From Varroa destructor (taxonomy: Eukaryota > Arthropoda > Arachnida > Mesostigmata > Varroidae), in NCBI RefSeq assembly GCF_002443255.2, contig NW_019211455.1:3095223-3159222 (forward strand): a stretch of DNA of 64,000 nucleotides. The letters run 5' to 3'. Both the position numbers and the translations under genes were made by a program. Numbering within the stretch: the first letter of the stretch is position 1; each line of letters starts with the position of its first letter. The notes beneath the pieces are model-generated. The model was not told the origin of the DNA. It worked only from the letters and a program-made list of their open reading frames with translations, and did not search any database. Below are positions 37,401-50,783 of the stretch, piece by piece.

Positions 37401-40400
37401 CCTACCTTGAACGGTAATTAGTGAATTCAATCAGACATCAGGAAGTTCGATAGCATGTAGATGAATCCGATCGGCTTCGTCTGACACATAAAAAAAATAT
37501 TTCTAGATTTTTACACCAGGATACCTGAATTCATTCCTAAGCGCAGGATGCAAGATTGTAGGGTTCTTTACAGGTCGTTCAGGCAATGCGACTTGATATC
37601 TTTTTTTCCGAGTTCGGCAGCTGCCAAGACCTTCTGTAGCCTGCACACCGCTCCGTTCGTGAAACAAGGACGCATTACATGTCGGAAAACCTGGGCCTGG
37701 TCCTTTTTTTTTTTCGTTATAACACAACGCCTTGCTACCCAGAAGCTATTCCCTAGGGGCCTATAGATGACGACCTACCATAAGTTCTACTCGGGGACTA
37801 GATATTTATACCACAAATGCTACGCAACAGTATGCTATCATTATACATATTTTACATCCTATACACTTGCAAAACCTGCGCGCTAAAAGGAAAAAGATCT
37901 AGCGCATATTTATCAACCTGGTTACGATGCAGATTAAATTGGTTCAAAATGATGAATCTGCGTACATATCCACCCGGAGTCTTCATGTGTTTATACAACA
38001 AAATAAAAGGATCGTAGCTTTTCCTGAACGTCGCAGAGTTCGCATAACGTTAAAAGCATGTCGCACAATTCCTACTGGATTCGCATTTTATGTCGTCGAT
38101 TGTACGCAGACCAAAGCTGCAGAGTTGGTAGTACCTGCATTTTGGATTGGCAGTAATACTATCGTACAGAGTATCGGGCGATGTACCAAGGCTGAGAGGG
38201 AATGGTCCTGTAGCATTATTCTGCCGCTAACATAGGCAACACATCGCTTTCGATGAATACATTCCTTTGTTTTGACGTTTCCTGGTCTTACTAACCACTG
38301 ACAGATTGGGCTAAGGTCTTAGCTAGCTTGGGATTTTTATCGCAGCAGATAGAGGCTCGTAATAATATATGTATTATTGTGAATATAGTGTGTCTACCTT
38401 GTAAGATTCGCGTTCGGGGAAGAAGAACAGCGATCGGGGGGGGCCGGAGAGGAGCTGTCCTGCATAGGTTACGTTGAGTTGATTGCAAAATTGATTAGCA
38501 TAGCGTATCTGTGAAGGTCGTTGCACTTAAACTGGAACGTTGCATTTTTATACTAGCGTATGACAATTCCTGATGTCTTTGTGGGTTCCATGAGGTTACT
38601 GTAGTTCTTGATAAATGGCAGAGCTGTTGGCGTCTAGGTTCCGGAGGCTAATCTTATCGTGATTACGAATAAGTCAAGCCTTCGTTTGGTAAATATGGGA
38701 ACTATCGGTTTACTGTGATAATACCAATCAACTGCCGTCAGTTTGGATCGTGGCAAAACCTTGCACGATTACCTGCTCCACAGATTGTTAACTCTGCAAA
38801 GCCATAAGAGATTCAATAACTTCATAGTCGACGATATAACACCTATCGTTCTGACGAGGCTGATCTAACTCAGACAGAAAATATACCGTTGCGCCAACAT
38901 TTACCGCGTAAGCACAGACGTGACCAGCTGTGGCTCGAAGGGGCTTTTTTCAATTCCGCTATTCTTGAACTTAAATTTCCACAAGAACGCCGTGGATTTT
39001 TATCATCTGTCAGATTTGGCGGTAAAATTATTGGCTATCATCTACCATCTAGATCAACAACTGTCCTTTAGTTTCTCGTCTTGTACCATTAAGGGTCTCG
39101 ACCTACAGAGCTCTGCCTTATTCCTTCTTACAAACTTCTCGTGAATATTGACCTGTCTAGCTGCGTTAGCACTTCAGGCTTTCGTGGCGCAGTCTAGATG
39201 CAAGGAGAATATTCTACGCCCCGTTTGCTATGTGGAGGTGTCGGTGTTTTTCGATGTTCTGATTTTTGAATAAGTGCAGCAGCAGTAATATGTGGTCCTC
39301 TTACAAGTTTCCCGATTTAGTTTTTACAGCTGGGACGACTTTTGTGATGCTTTCGATCGTAAATTGCTTTTGTCAACCGTTCTAATATTTGAAAGTAATG
39401 GCTTACGCTCCGGCTTCTGGAAACTACGGCGACATACAATCTAATTAATTAAATCAACGGTCACGAATCTGTAGCGCTCTTCAACTTAGAACTATCATAT
39501 TAGTGCGGCACTTGGAGGCTGTAGCAGCGATTGGCGCTTGGAGGCTTGGAAAGTGGGTAAGACAAAGGAAATGTCCGACAGGAACAAGAGTCCTATGGAA
39601 GAGTTGAGACGTACGAATAATCATGCATATAGTTTGGACACAGCTAATCAGAGACAATTAATGTCTGACAGATTTATGACTTCAACAGGTGAAGTGACGT
39701 TATGCCAGCTGAACCAATGATTTGGTGCAATCACTTATCTTCAGTTGTATAGATAAATTGAAATGTATGTTTTATTAAAATAATCATTAATAATAAAAAC
39801 CTCGTAGCGTTAAAAAATCTGAGTCAGCTTGCGCTTTCTATCGCACGATTGGCTTAGCGTTCTTCATCGTGTATTTATTATTGTGATTATAACATATTAA
39901 CAGTATATAGCATGAAGACGGTACCACGGCAACTATCATGTTCTTGACGATTATTATCCTATTAAGTTTTTCTGGCGCGAAACATTTTCAGTAAAAACCT
40001 TCGGGGTAATAGTTTTAAAATTCTTTGCTAGTACATGTATGCGATATGTTGATAAGGAAGTAGTCCGTCCTTCATTATATAACGTTTGCCCACATAACGC
40101 AAGACATGTAGGCGCACCATATTAAGGAAATAGTAGCAAATCGATAGGCCATTTACTTAGCCCCATTACACTGAAGAAAGGATATTAGAAGAGCAGACGA
40201 AAACGAGTTTGTTAACAATTTTTGAAAGCTACAGGACTTAAACGAGTAGACGATAGCTTATCACAATTCCTTCAACGAAACATCGAAAAATCGACGAAAC
40301 GTCCTGCCCGATTAGATTTTCAGCGTTCTCATTGAGGAGTCGGTTATTTGACAAAAAGAATCTCTGTGTTTAGAAACATCAAGGCAAAGGATTGTTACAT

Positions 40401-43400
40401 TTTACATTACACACTGGAAAGGAGCATCTTTTTCGTTACAAGCGTCACGTGGATAGGTAGCGGTAAACATAGCAGAGAGCGAGAACCGAGGATAGAGTCG
40501 AAGGAAACCGTATTGAGAACTTCAAGAAAGAACTCTATCACTTAGATGGAGCTCGATCCATTCAGTATTTGAAAGTACAAGTTTAAAAACGTAAAATTTC
40601 GCCATAGTTTCCCGACTGATTCTGCCTTGTATAAAAGATCGTGAAAAACAGATTACTTCAAAAACCGATGAGCAATCACAGACAAAGACTGTTAAATAAT
40701 ACTGTAAAGGATTTTTAAATGAATTTAGAGACATCAGATCTCAAGGATGAGGTAAAACATTAGCATCCTGGGCAAAGAAATCAGTTGGTCTAGCGCTCCG
40801 CAAGGAATTTTCGTGGAGGTACCTAATTTGTACGTGCTTGACACTCTTTGCTATCAGCCTAACGGTATTTCTTAAATGCACCTTAATAATCGCATTTAAA
40901 TTACTTATTAATTTTGATCAAATTGTTCATTCTATGAATTTATCTAAGACTGCGTTTAAAACGACCCGGTTCCCTCGAACACTTTGCTTAGGGAAAAGAT
41001 GTTGCTGTTCCTACAAGGTATCATTCACTAACTCGAGTGAGATGTCAACATCTGAGTACGAACAGATCGGTGAACGAACTACGAAAACAAAAACAATAAA
41101 ATATTGGTAAAGGTTATTTGTGATACGTATCTGTCACGAAAACAGAGACCTTTAGCCATTCGAGGAAAGCCGATAGCAGCGAGGACTGGGCGCTAATTAA
41201 ATAGCCTCGGTTACCAAATAGCAAATATATATATATATACTCTAAGTATATTTTAAATCTCTCTCTAATAATAAATAAATCACAGGTAATAAGCACAGCA
41301 ACGAGACACGCCACGTAACACTGTTGACCTGTCATCCACGACCGCCAGCTGGCCAACATCTTTTAATCTGAATGTATCCCTCGCTGATATTCGATTATAT
41401 CACTTTTATATATTCATATATCTATATAGTCGCATATATTACTTATGTGCGATTCATGAATATATAGACTAGACTGCCGCCGGCGCGCTCCAGCAAGCCA
41501 CAATGCGCTGAAACATATTTATTTGAAAAGCATCAATTTTTGAATGAGGAAAAAACTATTCCGAAATATTCATCTCATCAATGCTATAGTCAGCCAACAA
41601 TCTATAGCGCCTATGTGACTCAATGTCACGAGCGTTTACTTGTAGCAGAGTGACCTCTGCGAGCCGTTTGAGCGAATGGGGCTTCGCCAGATACGACTCC
41701 ACCTGTAGACAAACGAAAACCTTGTTCCAATACAGATGAAAAGCAATCCCGTTGAGGGATGCGCACAAAGCTATCAGTACTTATCACTCGTTGCTTACCG
41801 CTTGTCTGCTATAGTACATAATCCTGAGAGATTCCATTTCGTCTTTACGTCGCCGCCATTAATTTAGCCGATTTGTCACCTCAACGATCCATTCCTTGTT
41901 GGTTACTATTTTTTACCGTGTGCATGTCAGCTCCCTCATCATCGACGTCGCTTTCATCGATCTGATTAACATCGTATTGTAACAACACACAATCGACGTA
42001 TAGCGACTGATCACTGAGCTATCGATCCAGCCCTGATGATGTCTAGCCACCGCTATGGCACCTTCGACAATGTCATGCTAGTGTAGGTGAAATGCATAGC
42101 TGCACACTTCGAGTCTTATCTATATTTTAGACAGCGCGCAGTGCAGATGCGTTCAAAGAGGCCCTATAATTTGCAACCATCTGCAATAAATTATAACCCC
42201 TTTACATGTGACAGATACCAAGTACCCATACGACGTAACCCTATTGGGCACTGGTTATGGCATTTCGAAGACTACTAAACTGGTACAATCATACGAAGAA
42301 ATGCAGGGAGTACGCGCAGTTTAAGGATTTAAGGGCAACTGAGCGATAGCATCTCTTCTATAATATCAATGCTCTGAATGGGTTGCAATAGGTGAGGACT
42401 TCAGCGAAACGAAAATCCAGCCGGCAGGTTTGTGAAAACGGTCAGGACCACGGCTACCACAGGACCTAAGGGCAGGGTGAAAATTGGCTGTTATCCGAGG
42501 GCCATCGTAATGCATGGTATGCTGTTATTCCATAATCGATAGCACTACCTCGCGCATCTCCATAAAACTGTTTACAGGCAGTAATAAATAGCATAACCCC
42601 AATCATTCAATTAGTGATGTTCCTGGCATTTTTCGTCGACGTCTCAGCGATGGGAGGCTGCAGCGCTCTCCGAAAAAGGGAAACAAATGTTAACTTGTTT
42701 TCTTTCTTTTTAAGGCGAGTCTGGATAGGCCTCTCTCGACATAATAGTCCCTCTGTATTTAGTTAAGTGTTGAAATGTTGTACATATAAGTGTGATAATT
42801 TAACATACATTGGATAAAGAATAATAGAGGATTGAACGAGCGGCGAAAAAGACATACGCGGGGAGCTGGGCCGAAATTTGATCGATCGCTCGCGGTGAGA
42901 AGCTCGGGATGTTTCGTGGGTTGGCGTTAGCGGCAGCGATGATACCCCACAATCAAGATAGGGCTCCTCATTCTAATAACACACGCTGATGCAGCCTTTT
43001 ACTCGCAAACCTTATAAAGTTAAAGAAATCAATAAAAAGGAAGAAGATTGAGACGAAATTTCGGAATAGACCGAAGAACAGCTATAAAAGAAGTGTGAGC
43101 AAAATCGATAAAAGATTTGTACCTATGGGAAAATTACTGAATCATCGACTAAGCAAGATATCGTAAAAAATAAACTTCATTAATGTCTGCACCGACCGTT
43201 GGGTTAACAAGTAGACGGTATCAATCGTCTTATGGTGATTGTTGTCGAAGACCAAACGTAGCAGCGGAGGCTTATTAGTGCTTGGATGGGTCAGATAAAT
43301 GAAGAACGATAATGTAAGCGAATCCCATAAATCCATCCTGCGATATTTACTATGCCAGTCGACAGAGTTCCTCGTCTTGTGGTAGATAAAGCGAAGATAT

Positions 43401-45425
43401 CGCTCTTTATATCTGATCAGTTGAATCGACTATTTGCGTGTTGTTAAACAACATGAACGTACATGTTAAAATGTTTGTCACCTAATTTTATATGTATATA
43501 TGTAATAAAATGGGCGAATACAAGTTCTAGCCGTGCTGCTTTTTTTAGAAACGTCATTTTCCGGTAAGCGTCGCCGTGGCACAAATCCGGCGTTCCCCAC
43601 GTTACGCACATTTATGGCACTGTCTCTATTGATCAAGTCTAGGAGCAGCTAAACGAATCGCGATAGATCGATTGAAGAGAGGAACTCCTTCAAGGCTTCA
43701 GTTATAGTTCCTTCGTCTACAAGGAAGAAAAAACCTAGGTCGGCTGTTTGCCGGATGCAGGTCTTCCTCACTCTGACTATCAATAAATGGTTCTTAAAGC
43801 TGTGTTTAATGCAAATATGTTCTATGCTGCATGGATGTTTTTATCACCGTAATGAAACAGGAGAAAATGACGTAATTAAACTTCGTCGTGTAGAGGAGTG
43901 GGTCAGTTTATCTTCGTTTGCCCATTTGAAAGCTTTGAGTTTATATATAGCTGGTATAAGACAGTGTTCATTTTGCTCAATTTTCTAAAAAGGCGCTAGA
44001 TTTTCTGCCGTGGAAATAAACGATATTACAACGATTCAAAAATACATGTATATATAGCTTCTAATATCGTTTTCTAAAAATTACGCTATCTACATATTAT
44101 ACACATACATACTCCTTTTCAACACGCATATATACAGTTGTGCTGGCGCATAGAACGGTTAGAACGCATGGTTGTAGATCTTGCCTATCACAGAGCTAAA
44201 TTTCTTTTAAATCCAAACTAACTACTCGTTAAAGTAGTTTGAAGCTCATCTAGCTTCCTGGCTATACTGCTCAGCTGTTGGTTGCACTCGGGGATTATAG
44301 CACAAAGCCAAAATGCGGAAGTACGTGGGTCAGCGTACGCAAGACAACCTTTGGCCACCGATTTGACGGCCTTTTTTTGTGCAAGTCTGACGTGTGCCCT
44401 CTGCCAACAGCTCCAGGGATTATTACAAGTCTGGAGACTTTACTTAATAAAAATAAATGGAGCACAAGTACGTAATTGCTAATTTTTTGAAAAGGAGAAT
44501 GATGAGATACAACAAAAGTACGTTTGAAACAGTTGTCATTCGGCCGCTACGTTTAAGATCAAATTGAGTTGTACATATATGTTAGGCTGTTATAAACGAA
44601 TTCGGTTTTATATTATAGTTATAAACGAATCTGATTAAAAAGCAAAAATCAAATATTTTTGCGCTCGTTGGTCTAAAGTCATGATTTTTAATATGTTCTA
44701 GAAATCCTCTTTTTTTTTTTACACACTTAGCCCAACACACTGGCAGCCCTTGGGCAGCTATGTACCTATCACTAACGTCCTCATAGGCAATTTTCCTATC
44801 GATGGCTTCTCGAAGTCAATCGATAGTGGCATCTGCCTGACCACCAGTTGCCTTTTTTAGGACATGGAGAGCCCCGTAATTAATCGGGAGAATAAACGAG
44901 TTGAAGCCTACGTTGGATATTTGCTTGCTCCATCCAGGAAGTAATTGAGGCGTTGCCATCAAGTAAGCAGGCCGTGCTTTCGATTGCCGCAACGACCCAT
45001 GAGCCTCAAGTAGAGCGAACTGCATTCATTGTTTCGTTTTCGGCGGGTATGCCATAGTAGCAGATGCCTCTGATGTCCTTACGTCCGAATCTATTCGACA
45101 CTGCCACGGAACTTCGTCCTTTTCCAGGGTGACACCATTCTCTCGCCTGGGGTCTCTTTGGCTGACGATAGAGATTAAATCATGCCTTGCCTATGGCGAT
45201 CGTATGCTCCCGGTGAGTTTTTCTTGATTAGGGTTCCGCGAATTGCACGTGGAATATACCGCACACATTTCCTACTAACTGGAGCCAACTTATGGTCGAA
45301 TTATAATTCTATAATCCATCACATGCGAAATGCCAACTCATTTTATACTTTAGACAAAAATCTGCTAAATTATAGCATTTAGGTCCCAACGTTTGCTCAT
45401 TTCGTCGCTAGTCTTCAACTTTCAA
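31489..45425. other. Long stretch with no recognisable gene
   Basis: About 14 kb. The first few hundred bases probably hold the 3' UTR of the preceding gene (AATAAA at 31956-31961). Beyond it I see only short frames, TA-rich patches (31687-31700, 41224-41241) and a 10-bp inverted repeat at 34181-34250. Frames at 36966-37235, 37503-37727 and 37927-38235 are the longest but carry no family signal. Confidence 0.5.
34181..34250. repeat. 10-bp perfect inverted repeat, 50-base loop
   Basis: GGCCATCCGT at 34181-34190 is the exact reverse complement of 34241-34250. The pairing can extend two more positions if a G-U pair is allowed. It is GC-rich against an AT-rich background. No function is assigned. 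Confidence 0.75.
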
Positions 45426-46190
45426 AAGACCAAGAGCGTCAACGAGTTTCGCCGATCAAGAATAGAGGCTATAGCTAAACATCCCAAACATTTGCGAGAC
45501 AATCAAGTTGTGAGCTTGGTATTAGCAAACCAAGTGTCGTAAATAGAAAAGTTATACTTGAAAAATGGATCCGAACGGAAAACTAATTCTGCGAATGTTC
45601 TTTGTAAGCAGGATACACAGTTTTTTGAAAAGATTGTCTGGAGCGATAAAGTTACACACAAATTAAACGGCACAATGGTGATTACATTCGCTGGCAACTA
45701 TAAATCTACATGTTATGCGGAAACGCCATTTGCCAGGAGTTGTACTGTAGTACGCCATTGCAGGCAGAGGAGTGGACCATCCTTTTTAACAGTACAGTGA
45801 CTAGTGGCTATTTCTTGAATTTCCTACAAAGATCTGTTTTGCCATGCGTTCGGGAGAACATTGACAAAGATGGCAAACTTTATTTCCAACGAGGCGGAGC
45901 AGAAGCACAACACCATTGTTATGGCCAAGCATCACTTCTTCCAAGGAATCTTCCAAACATGTGGATCGGGTCCAATAAATACCCTGTGGGATCTTCAGAC
46001 TTGCCGTCAGTCGACTTTTTAGTGTGACGAAAGTAAAATCTACGTACGCTAGAAGAACAATGACGAAGGACGATTTGAAAGCCGCAATTAAGCAAAAATA
46101 GGCCATGGCCTAAAATGAAGTGTTTGTTCAAATTTGTGAATCAATAGCCCGTTATCAACAGTGTACTGATCAACACAATGCTCATTTGGC
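45426..46190 (+). pseudogene. Dead Tc1/mariner-superfamily transposase
   Basis: Successive reading frames spell an eroded DDE transposase. An N-terminal helix-turn-helix region reads SRIEAIAKHPKHLRD and, after a frameshift, SCELGISKPSVV. The catalytic core reads DTQFFEKIVWSDKVTHKLNG, where the first catalytic Asp of the WSDE-type motif is kept but the next residue is Lys. Another frame then reads FNSTVTSGYFLNFLQRSVLP. The second catalytic motif (usually QQDGAPPH) has become FQRGGAEAQH, so its Asp is lost. NMWIGSNKYP and SSDLPSVDF follow, where families have NRWIGRRGP and SPDLTPLDFF. Stop-ridden tail frames still resemble the usual C-terminus. Several frameshifts and stops make it non-functional. 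I could not delimit terminal inverted repeats or target-site duplications. Confidence 0.85.
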
Positions 46191-46298
46191 CGTATGCGGC
46201 AATACGTAAAATTATACGTATTCTTACGCAATTTAAATATTAATTTTGTGTTAATAAATCAATCATTTAGTTCGTGTGTACATATCTGGGGCATCTTG

Positions 46299-46324
46299 TA
46301 TATATATATATATATATATATATA
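46299..46324 (+). repeat. (TA)13 microsatellite
   Basis: A pure TA run, lying between two antiparallel transposase remnants. TA is also the target dinucleotide of Tc1/mariner elements, but a run this long is simply a microsatellite. Confidence 0.95.
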
Positions 46325-46439
46325 CAGGTTTCTACATGTAATTAGAACATTTGCTGATGTTTTGCTTCTAATACCTTATCTAAATTAACACACATATTTC
46401 TTTTGGGTATGCCAAAAATGTTATTCCTTGCGGTCAGGC

Positions 46440-46530
46440 TTATTCAATATAGCCACCATTCACCGCAATAACAGCTTTAATCTCGGATTTAAACCAGTTA
46501 TTGGTAATTGTAGGAATATCTTTTTAGCTC
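46440..46530 (-). pseudogene. C-terminal scrap of a second Tc1/mariner transposase
   Basis: Read on the minus strand, the frame from 46523 to 46440 gives KDIPTITNNW, then FKSEIKAVIAVNGGYIE and a stop. This matches the tail typical of arthropod Tc1/mariner transposases (…DIP…, then R/K-x-AVI-A-NGGHIE-stop). The frame is broken by a stop at 46524-46526, so only about 28 residues are readable. It is antiparallel to the remnant at 45426-46190 and belongs to a different tail type, so it is an independent insertion. Confidence 0.6.
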
Positions 46531-49386
46531 GGAAACAGCTTATTAATGGCTACCATGCGTGAAGCAATATGACTAGGTGTGAACCCGCTAAAGTGTCACA
46601 TCGAGTACAAAAAATTCGAGCGATACAAAATATCTGAATTACAACCAGCCCAAAAAATGCAAGAGCTCAAAATAGTCAAAAGGTCGAAGAAATGTTAAAC
46701 GAAACAAACAATTTTAAAAAGACTACACGTTGGAGCTTATCTGGAAAACCCAACTAGCAATTCATATGTTCCTCTTTATCTATGCCATGCACTGTATTTC
46801 TATTTAAAAAAATCCAAATATATCAAAAACGGCTCTTTGGGCAATTTTCATGATTTTTTAGCCCTTTAAACCTTAATTCTGTTGATGACCTTCCTGTGTC
46901 CCTCATGAAAGTCCTTGCCGGATTCTCGAAAGCCGCATGAAGGCGCAGAGCGCTGATTTCGGGTAAAAAATACGTTTCAGCTCTGGTGGGGCTCGTCCAG
47001 CACATTAAGACTGAATAATAGCTAATTTTCATAACGAGCTTGTTATTTTTTGCAGAACGAGAGCAGCGGATGGGCGTACGCCGTTCACAGTGAATAATCC
47101 GCCAAAAAATCTCCTAATTTACGTGCCGTAGCGTATATATATGTATATATATTTATATATATAGATAACTTTGTTTAATCCAGTACGAATATTCTAAGTT
47201 CGTAAACCCATATCAAGGTAGGTAAAAAAAGCTTTCTTTGATTTATTTTTTTTACCGCTCTTTCATTTTTTTTTATTAATTAATTTTTAACTTTTAATTT
47301 CTTTCAGTCAACAATAGATGTTCCTAGTGAGAAAATAATTAACGATACTGAGCAATGTATGCCTGGTGCGAGCGGCCAGTTACAGAAAAAAAAAGCAATC
47401 ACATTTTGATTAAGCTAATTCACATACGTACCATTTACTACTTCCCATGTTATGTATTCCATAAATAGAAATTTATTAAGTCATCAAAGAGAAATTCATT
47501 ATTCTATTAAGTAAATAGAAATTCATTAACGCAAAAGCAAAACTGCAAAAGGCCTTTGTCTGATGCGCGCCTTTCATAATGGCAAACCCTTAGATTTATC
47601 TCTTTTTACAACGTTACGCACATCCTACGTTTCCAGTCAATACCTGATAAACGCTCGTTCGAAGTCCGTCTACTTGAGTCAATTCAGCCTGGCCTCATAA
47701 ATGTAGAACGCCGGAAGTAGAGAAAGTGTCGTCTCCGATACAGACTGAACAGTTCAGTAATTAAATGTAACATTCTGGGTAGGTCAACTGAAAACCTCCG
47801 AAAGGCTGATTTAAAGAAATCAGTTGTTCTAATGTTGGTGTACACTTCCACCGATAATAATGCTGACCATCTAGATGGTCTTACATACATTTGCTACACA
47901 AACTGAGTAATCTGCCGTATAAAAGGTTAGATTTTATTATAAAAGGATGATAGTAAGCTAGTAGACGCGCCCTGCGTTTCAGCGCAGAGTTACGCAACGA
48001 TCATAAGTATGTTAGGTCGGTAATCGGGTTGTCGGTATACCTTGGTAGCGCCTTAAGGTCACTAGTTAATTCAAATTGAAAAATATACATCAACAATCTT
48101 TCATAGATTTTTCTCTTCCTTTTACATCATCGCTATCATTCAGCTTCGTCCGACGGCCATGTGCATTTTATGAAGCCATAATGTGTGGCGTACTTATTGT
48201 TAAAGCAATTCAAAAGATTATGGAAACATTTAGAAATGGGTATCTATCCGGATATGCTACGTTTTAACACTGATATCTTGAATTAATGTATTCGTATGTG
48301 CTCACCTACGCCGCTGGCTTACGAGAGATAGAGATTTTAAGTATGAATTTTTGTTATTATTATAAGTAATAATAATATTTAGTTGTTCTGCAGAGCAAAA
48401 CTGTTTATAACCTTAGAAAAATTACGTTTTACAATATCGGTAGAAATTGAAGCGTTTTTTTTTGTTCGCAAAGGAACACTGCGTTACCCAATGTTTCAGC
48501 TTTTTTTTTTTTCTTTCGAATTGTATAGAAAGTAAAGTTTATGCAAAGTGTCATCTACAATTGTCGTTGAGTTGAAAAAAAGGCAGTCCCTTTTTTCTTG
48601 TTTGAAAAATTTGGCGGGCTAATATGGATTAGCCATGGCAGCTCAGATAGATGTACATTGACTATACCAACCCTCATTTCATATGGTTTGTACATAGCTA
48701 CTTCCAAAATTATCCATTGTTCACTGAATAATACCTAATGGCTCGGATTGTGGCGACTAACTTAGTTCAAAAAAAAAACAGCCAATACACGTATATGCCT
48801 AATATCAGTTGTTTTGACAAACAAAACCAAAAGTTAATGTAATATAATTACTGGATTTAATGTGATCAGTACACGCCTGTGTCGGTGATCGATAATGACA
48901 GTAAAACAGTGCAGGTTGTGCTCATCGATATAACTTATATTTGTTTGCATATGATGCCTGGGGCGCTCTCGTATAAGCAGTACTAGTAATTCGAAAATGT
49001 GGAGCTGTTTTCTAGGTTTTCAGTTTGATTTCAGCGGTTCTGTATAGCTTTAACCCTTTCACCCCTTTTAGGGAGAGAGAACTTTTGATAGGTTCGACAG
49101 GAAGGGGAATTTAACCAGACGACCGAAACATGACAACAAGAGTACATCGGCGATAACCGGTTTACTTGGTGAACTCGTTGAAACAATAAAATAACAAAGG
49201 GTTTCTAATTATGATAACAAGGTTAACCCTTGTACCTCCGTTTTTAGGCTATTATTTCTATCTATAAATCTCTCTAGATTCCCTAATTAGACTACTCATA
49301 TGTACGTAATAGACGTCTTTGTGAATACCCCGACTACTTGAGCTGACTCTCCGAAGAGAAACGTGAAACACAACCTCGAAAAATAA

Positions 49387-49432
49387 CTCTCCTATGGAGA
49401 GCATCCGCCTGCGAGGGCGGCCCTAAGTGGCC
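49387..49432. other. Cluster of three short GC-rich hairpins
   Basis: CTCTCC/GGAGAG (49387-49401, loop TAT), CCGCC/GGCGG (49405-49420, 6-base loop) and GGCC/GGCC (49419-49432, 6-base loop) follow one another, the last two sharing two bases. All stems are perfect. The layout hints at a folded RNA, but it is not a tRNA: the loop sizes are wrong and there is no T-arm. Confidence 0.7.
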
Positions 49433-50763
49433 GATAACAGGCGCATTATAACCACACTCACCAAAGTGCGTATCCGTTTGACGGGTGGGCTCTCTCATTT
49501 ACTCAGAATGAATACGTACCCTTCGATATTATTCAAGGTACAGGCTAGTGAAGTCTATGTCGCATTTGACTATTAGCGGTGCAGCGGCTAAACGTTCCTG
49601 TCTGCAGGCAATTATCATGTTTTCGCCATGTGTCGATCACATCCCTCTTTGAAAACTGCTATCAACTAGCGAACACTCAACTGTTCGGCAGACGACAGTT
49701 AATCCGTAGGGAGACTGTATGCTTCTGGGTCTTTGAGACCATTAGCGGATGCATGTAATCTGTCGTATTTAGCTCTGCAGTAGAAAGTTGCCGTTAGGGG
49801 CGTGTCAGACGAGTACTTGAGTGTGACATAAATGGTGAGTATCCATTGTAAACGTCGTAACAAAACGAATGATGGGTTAGGTAGTCAAACTGTTGAGTTC
49901 CGGACAAAATGGCGCCAATGGTAAAACTGATGAGCCAACGCCATCTAGGAGCTAATGTAGGTAAATACTGAACGTGGGTTGAAGTTAGTGAGGTGTCTTT
50001 TAATTGTTTGTTAATTTGCAAAGAAGAAACTTGATCTACATAGGAACTGTTGATATAATTAACTTTTGTTTAGATAAGTGGGACATATCGATTTGAGCTT
50101 TACGTTGGTTGACGAGTTGAACTGAACGTTGATAGAACCAGCTTTTGTATAGTAGAACCTTTTGCCTACGAAACCTGTTGCCCCCTATAAGAGCGGACCG
50201 TTATCGAATATAGGAACGAAACAATTATTGACTTTTTTTTTTTTTTTCTATGAGTACTATATAACTTTCTTTTGTGTTCTCGATTATTTGTCTAATGGTG
50301 AGCTAATATTGTCATCCTTATTTTGCCCTAACGTCTATAGTTTTCTATTCTCGTTCACTTTATTCGTGGAGCCACTCGTTTCAAGTACTATCCCAGAGAT
50401 TAAACTACCAGTTATATAGCCGCATAGAGGCTGAACGGCAACAAACTCTGTCAGACTATCAAACGACATCAGGATATATTTATTTATGGTCAATTATACA
50501 TGTTAATGACAAATTGACGCTCATCTAGATTTATTATAATCTTATTCGAATGTTTACATCAAATTGCCTGATCAGCTGTGAACGAGCGAATTCACTCAGA
50601 AACATTACAATGTCTATAATGTCCTGCAAAAGAGTGTCATAAATGACGTGGATAGCTTAAAAGCATTGAAATAACTTACAGGTACATACGAATTGACGCT
50701 AACTTGAACGGATACACTTGTAAAATGAAGTTATACAAAACATTCTTTATAATGGGTATTAAT

Positions 50764-50783
50764 ATTATTATTATTATTATTTT
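50764..50783 (+). repeat. (ATT)6 microsatellite
   Basis: Six or so ATT units within AT-rich DNA. Confidence 0.9.

Noticed and set aside
37927..38235. 102-codon plus-strand ORF
   Set aside because: Balanced composition made me look twice, but there is no recognisable motif, no splice site and no neighbour to support it.
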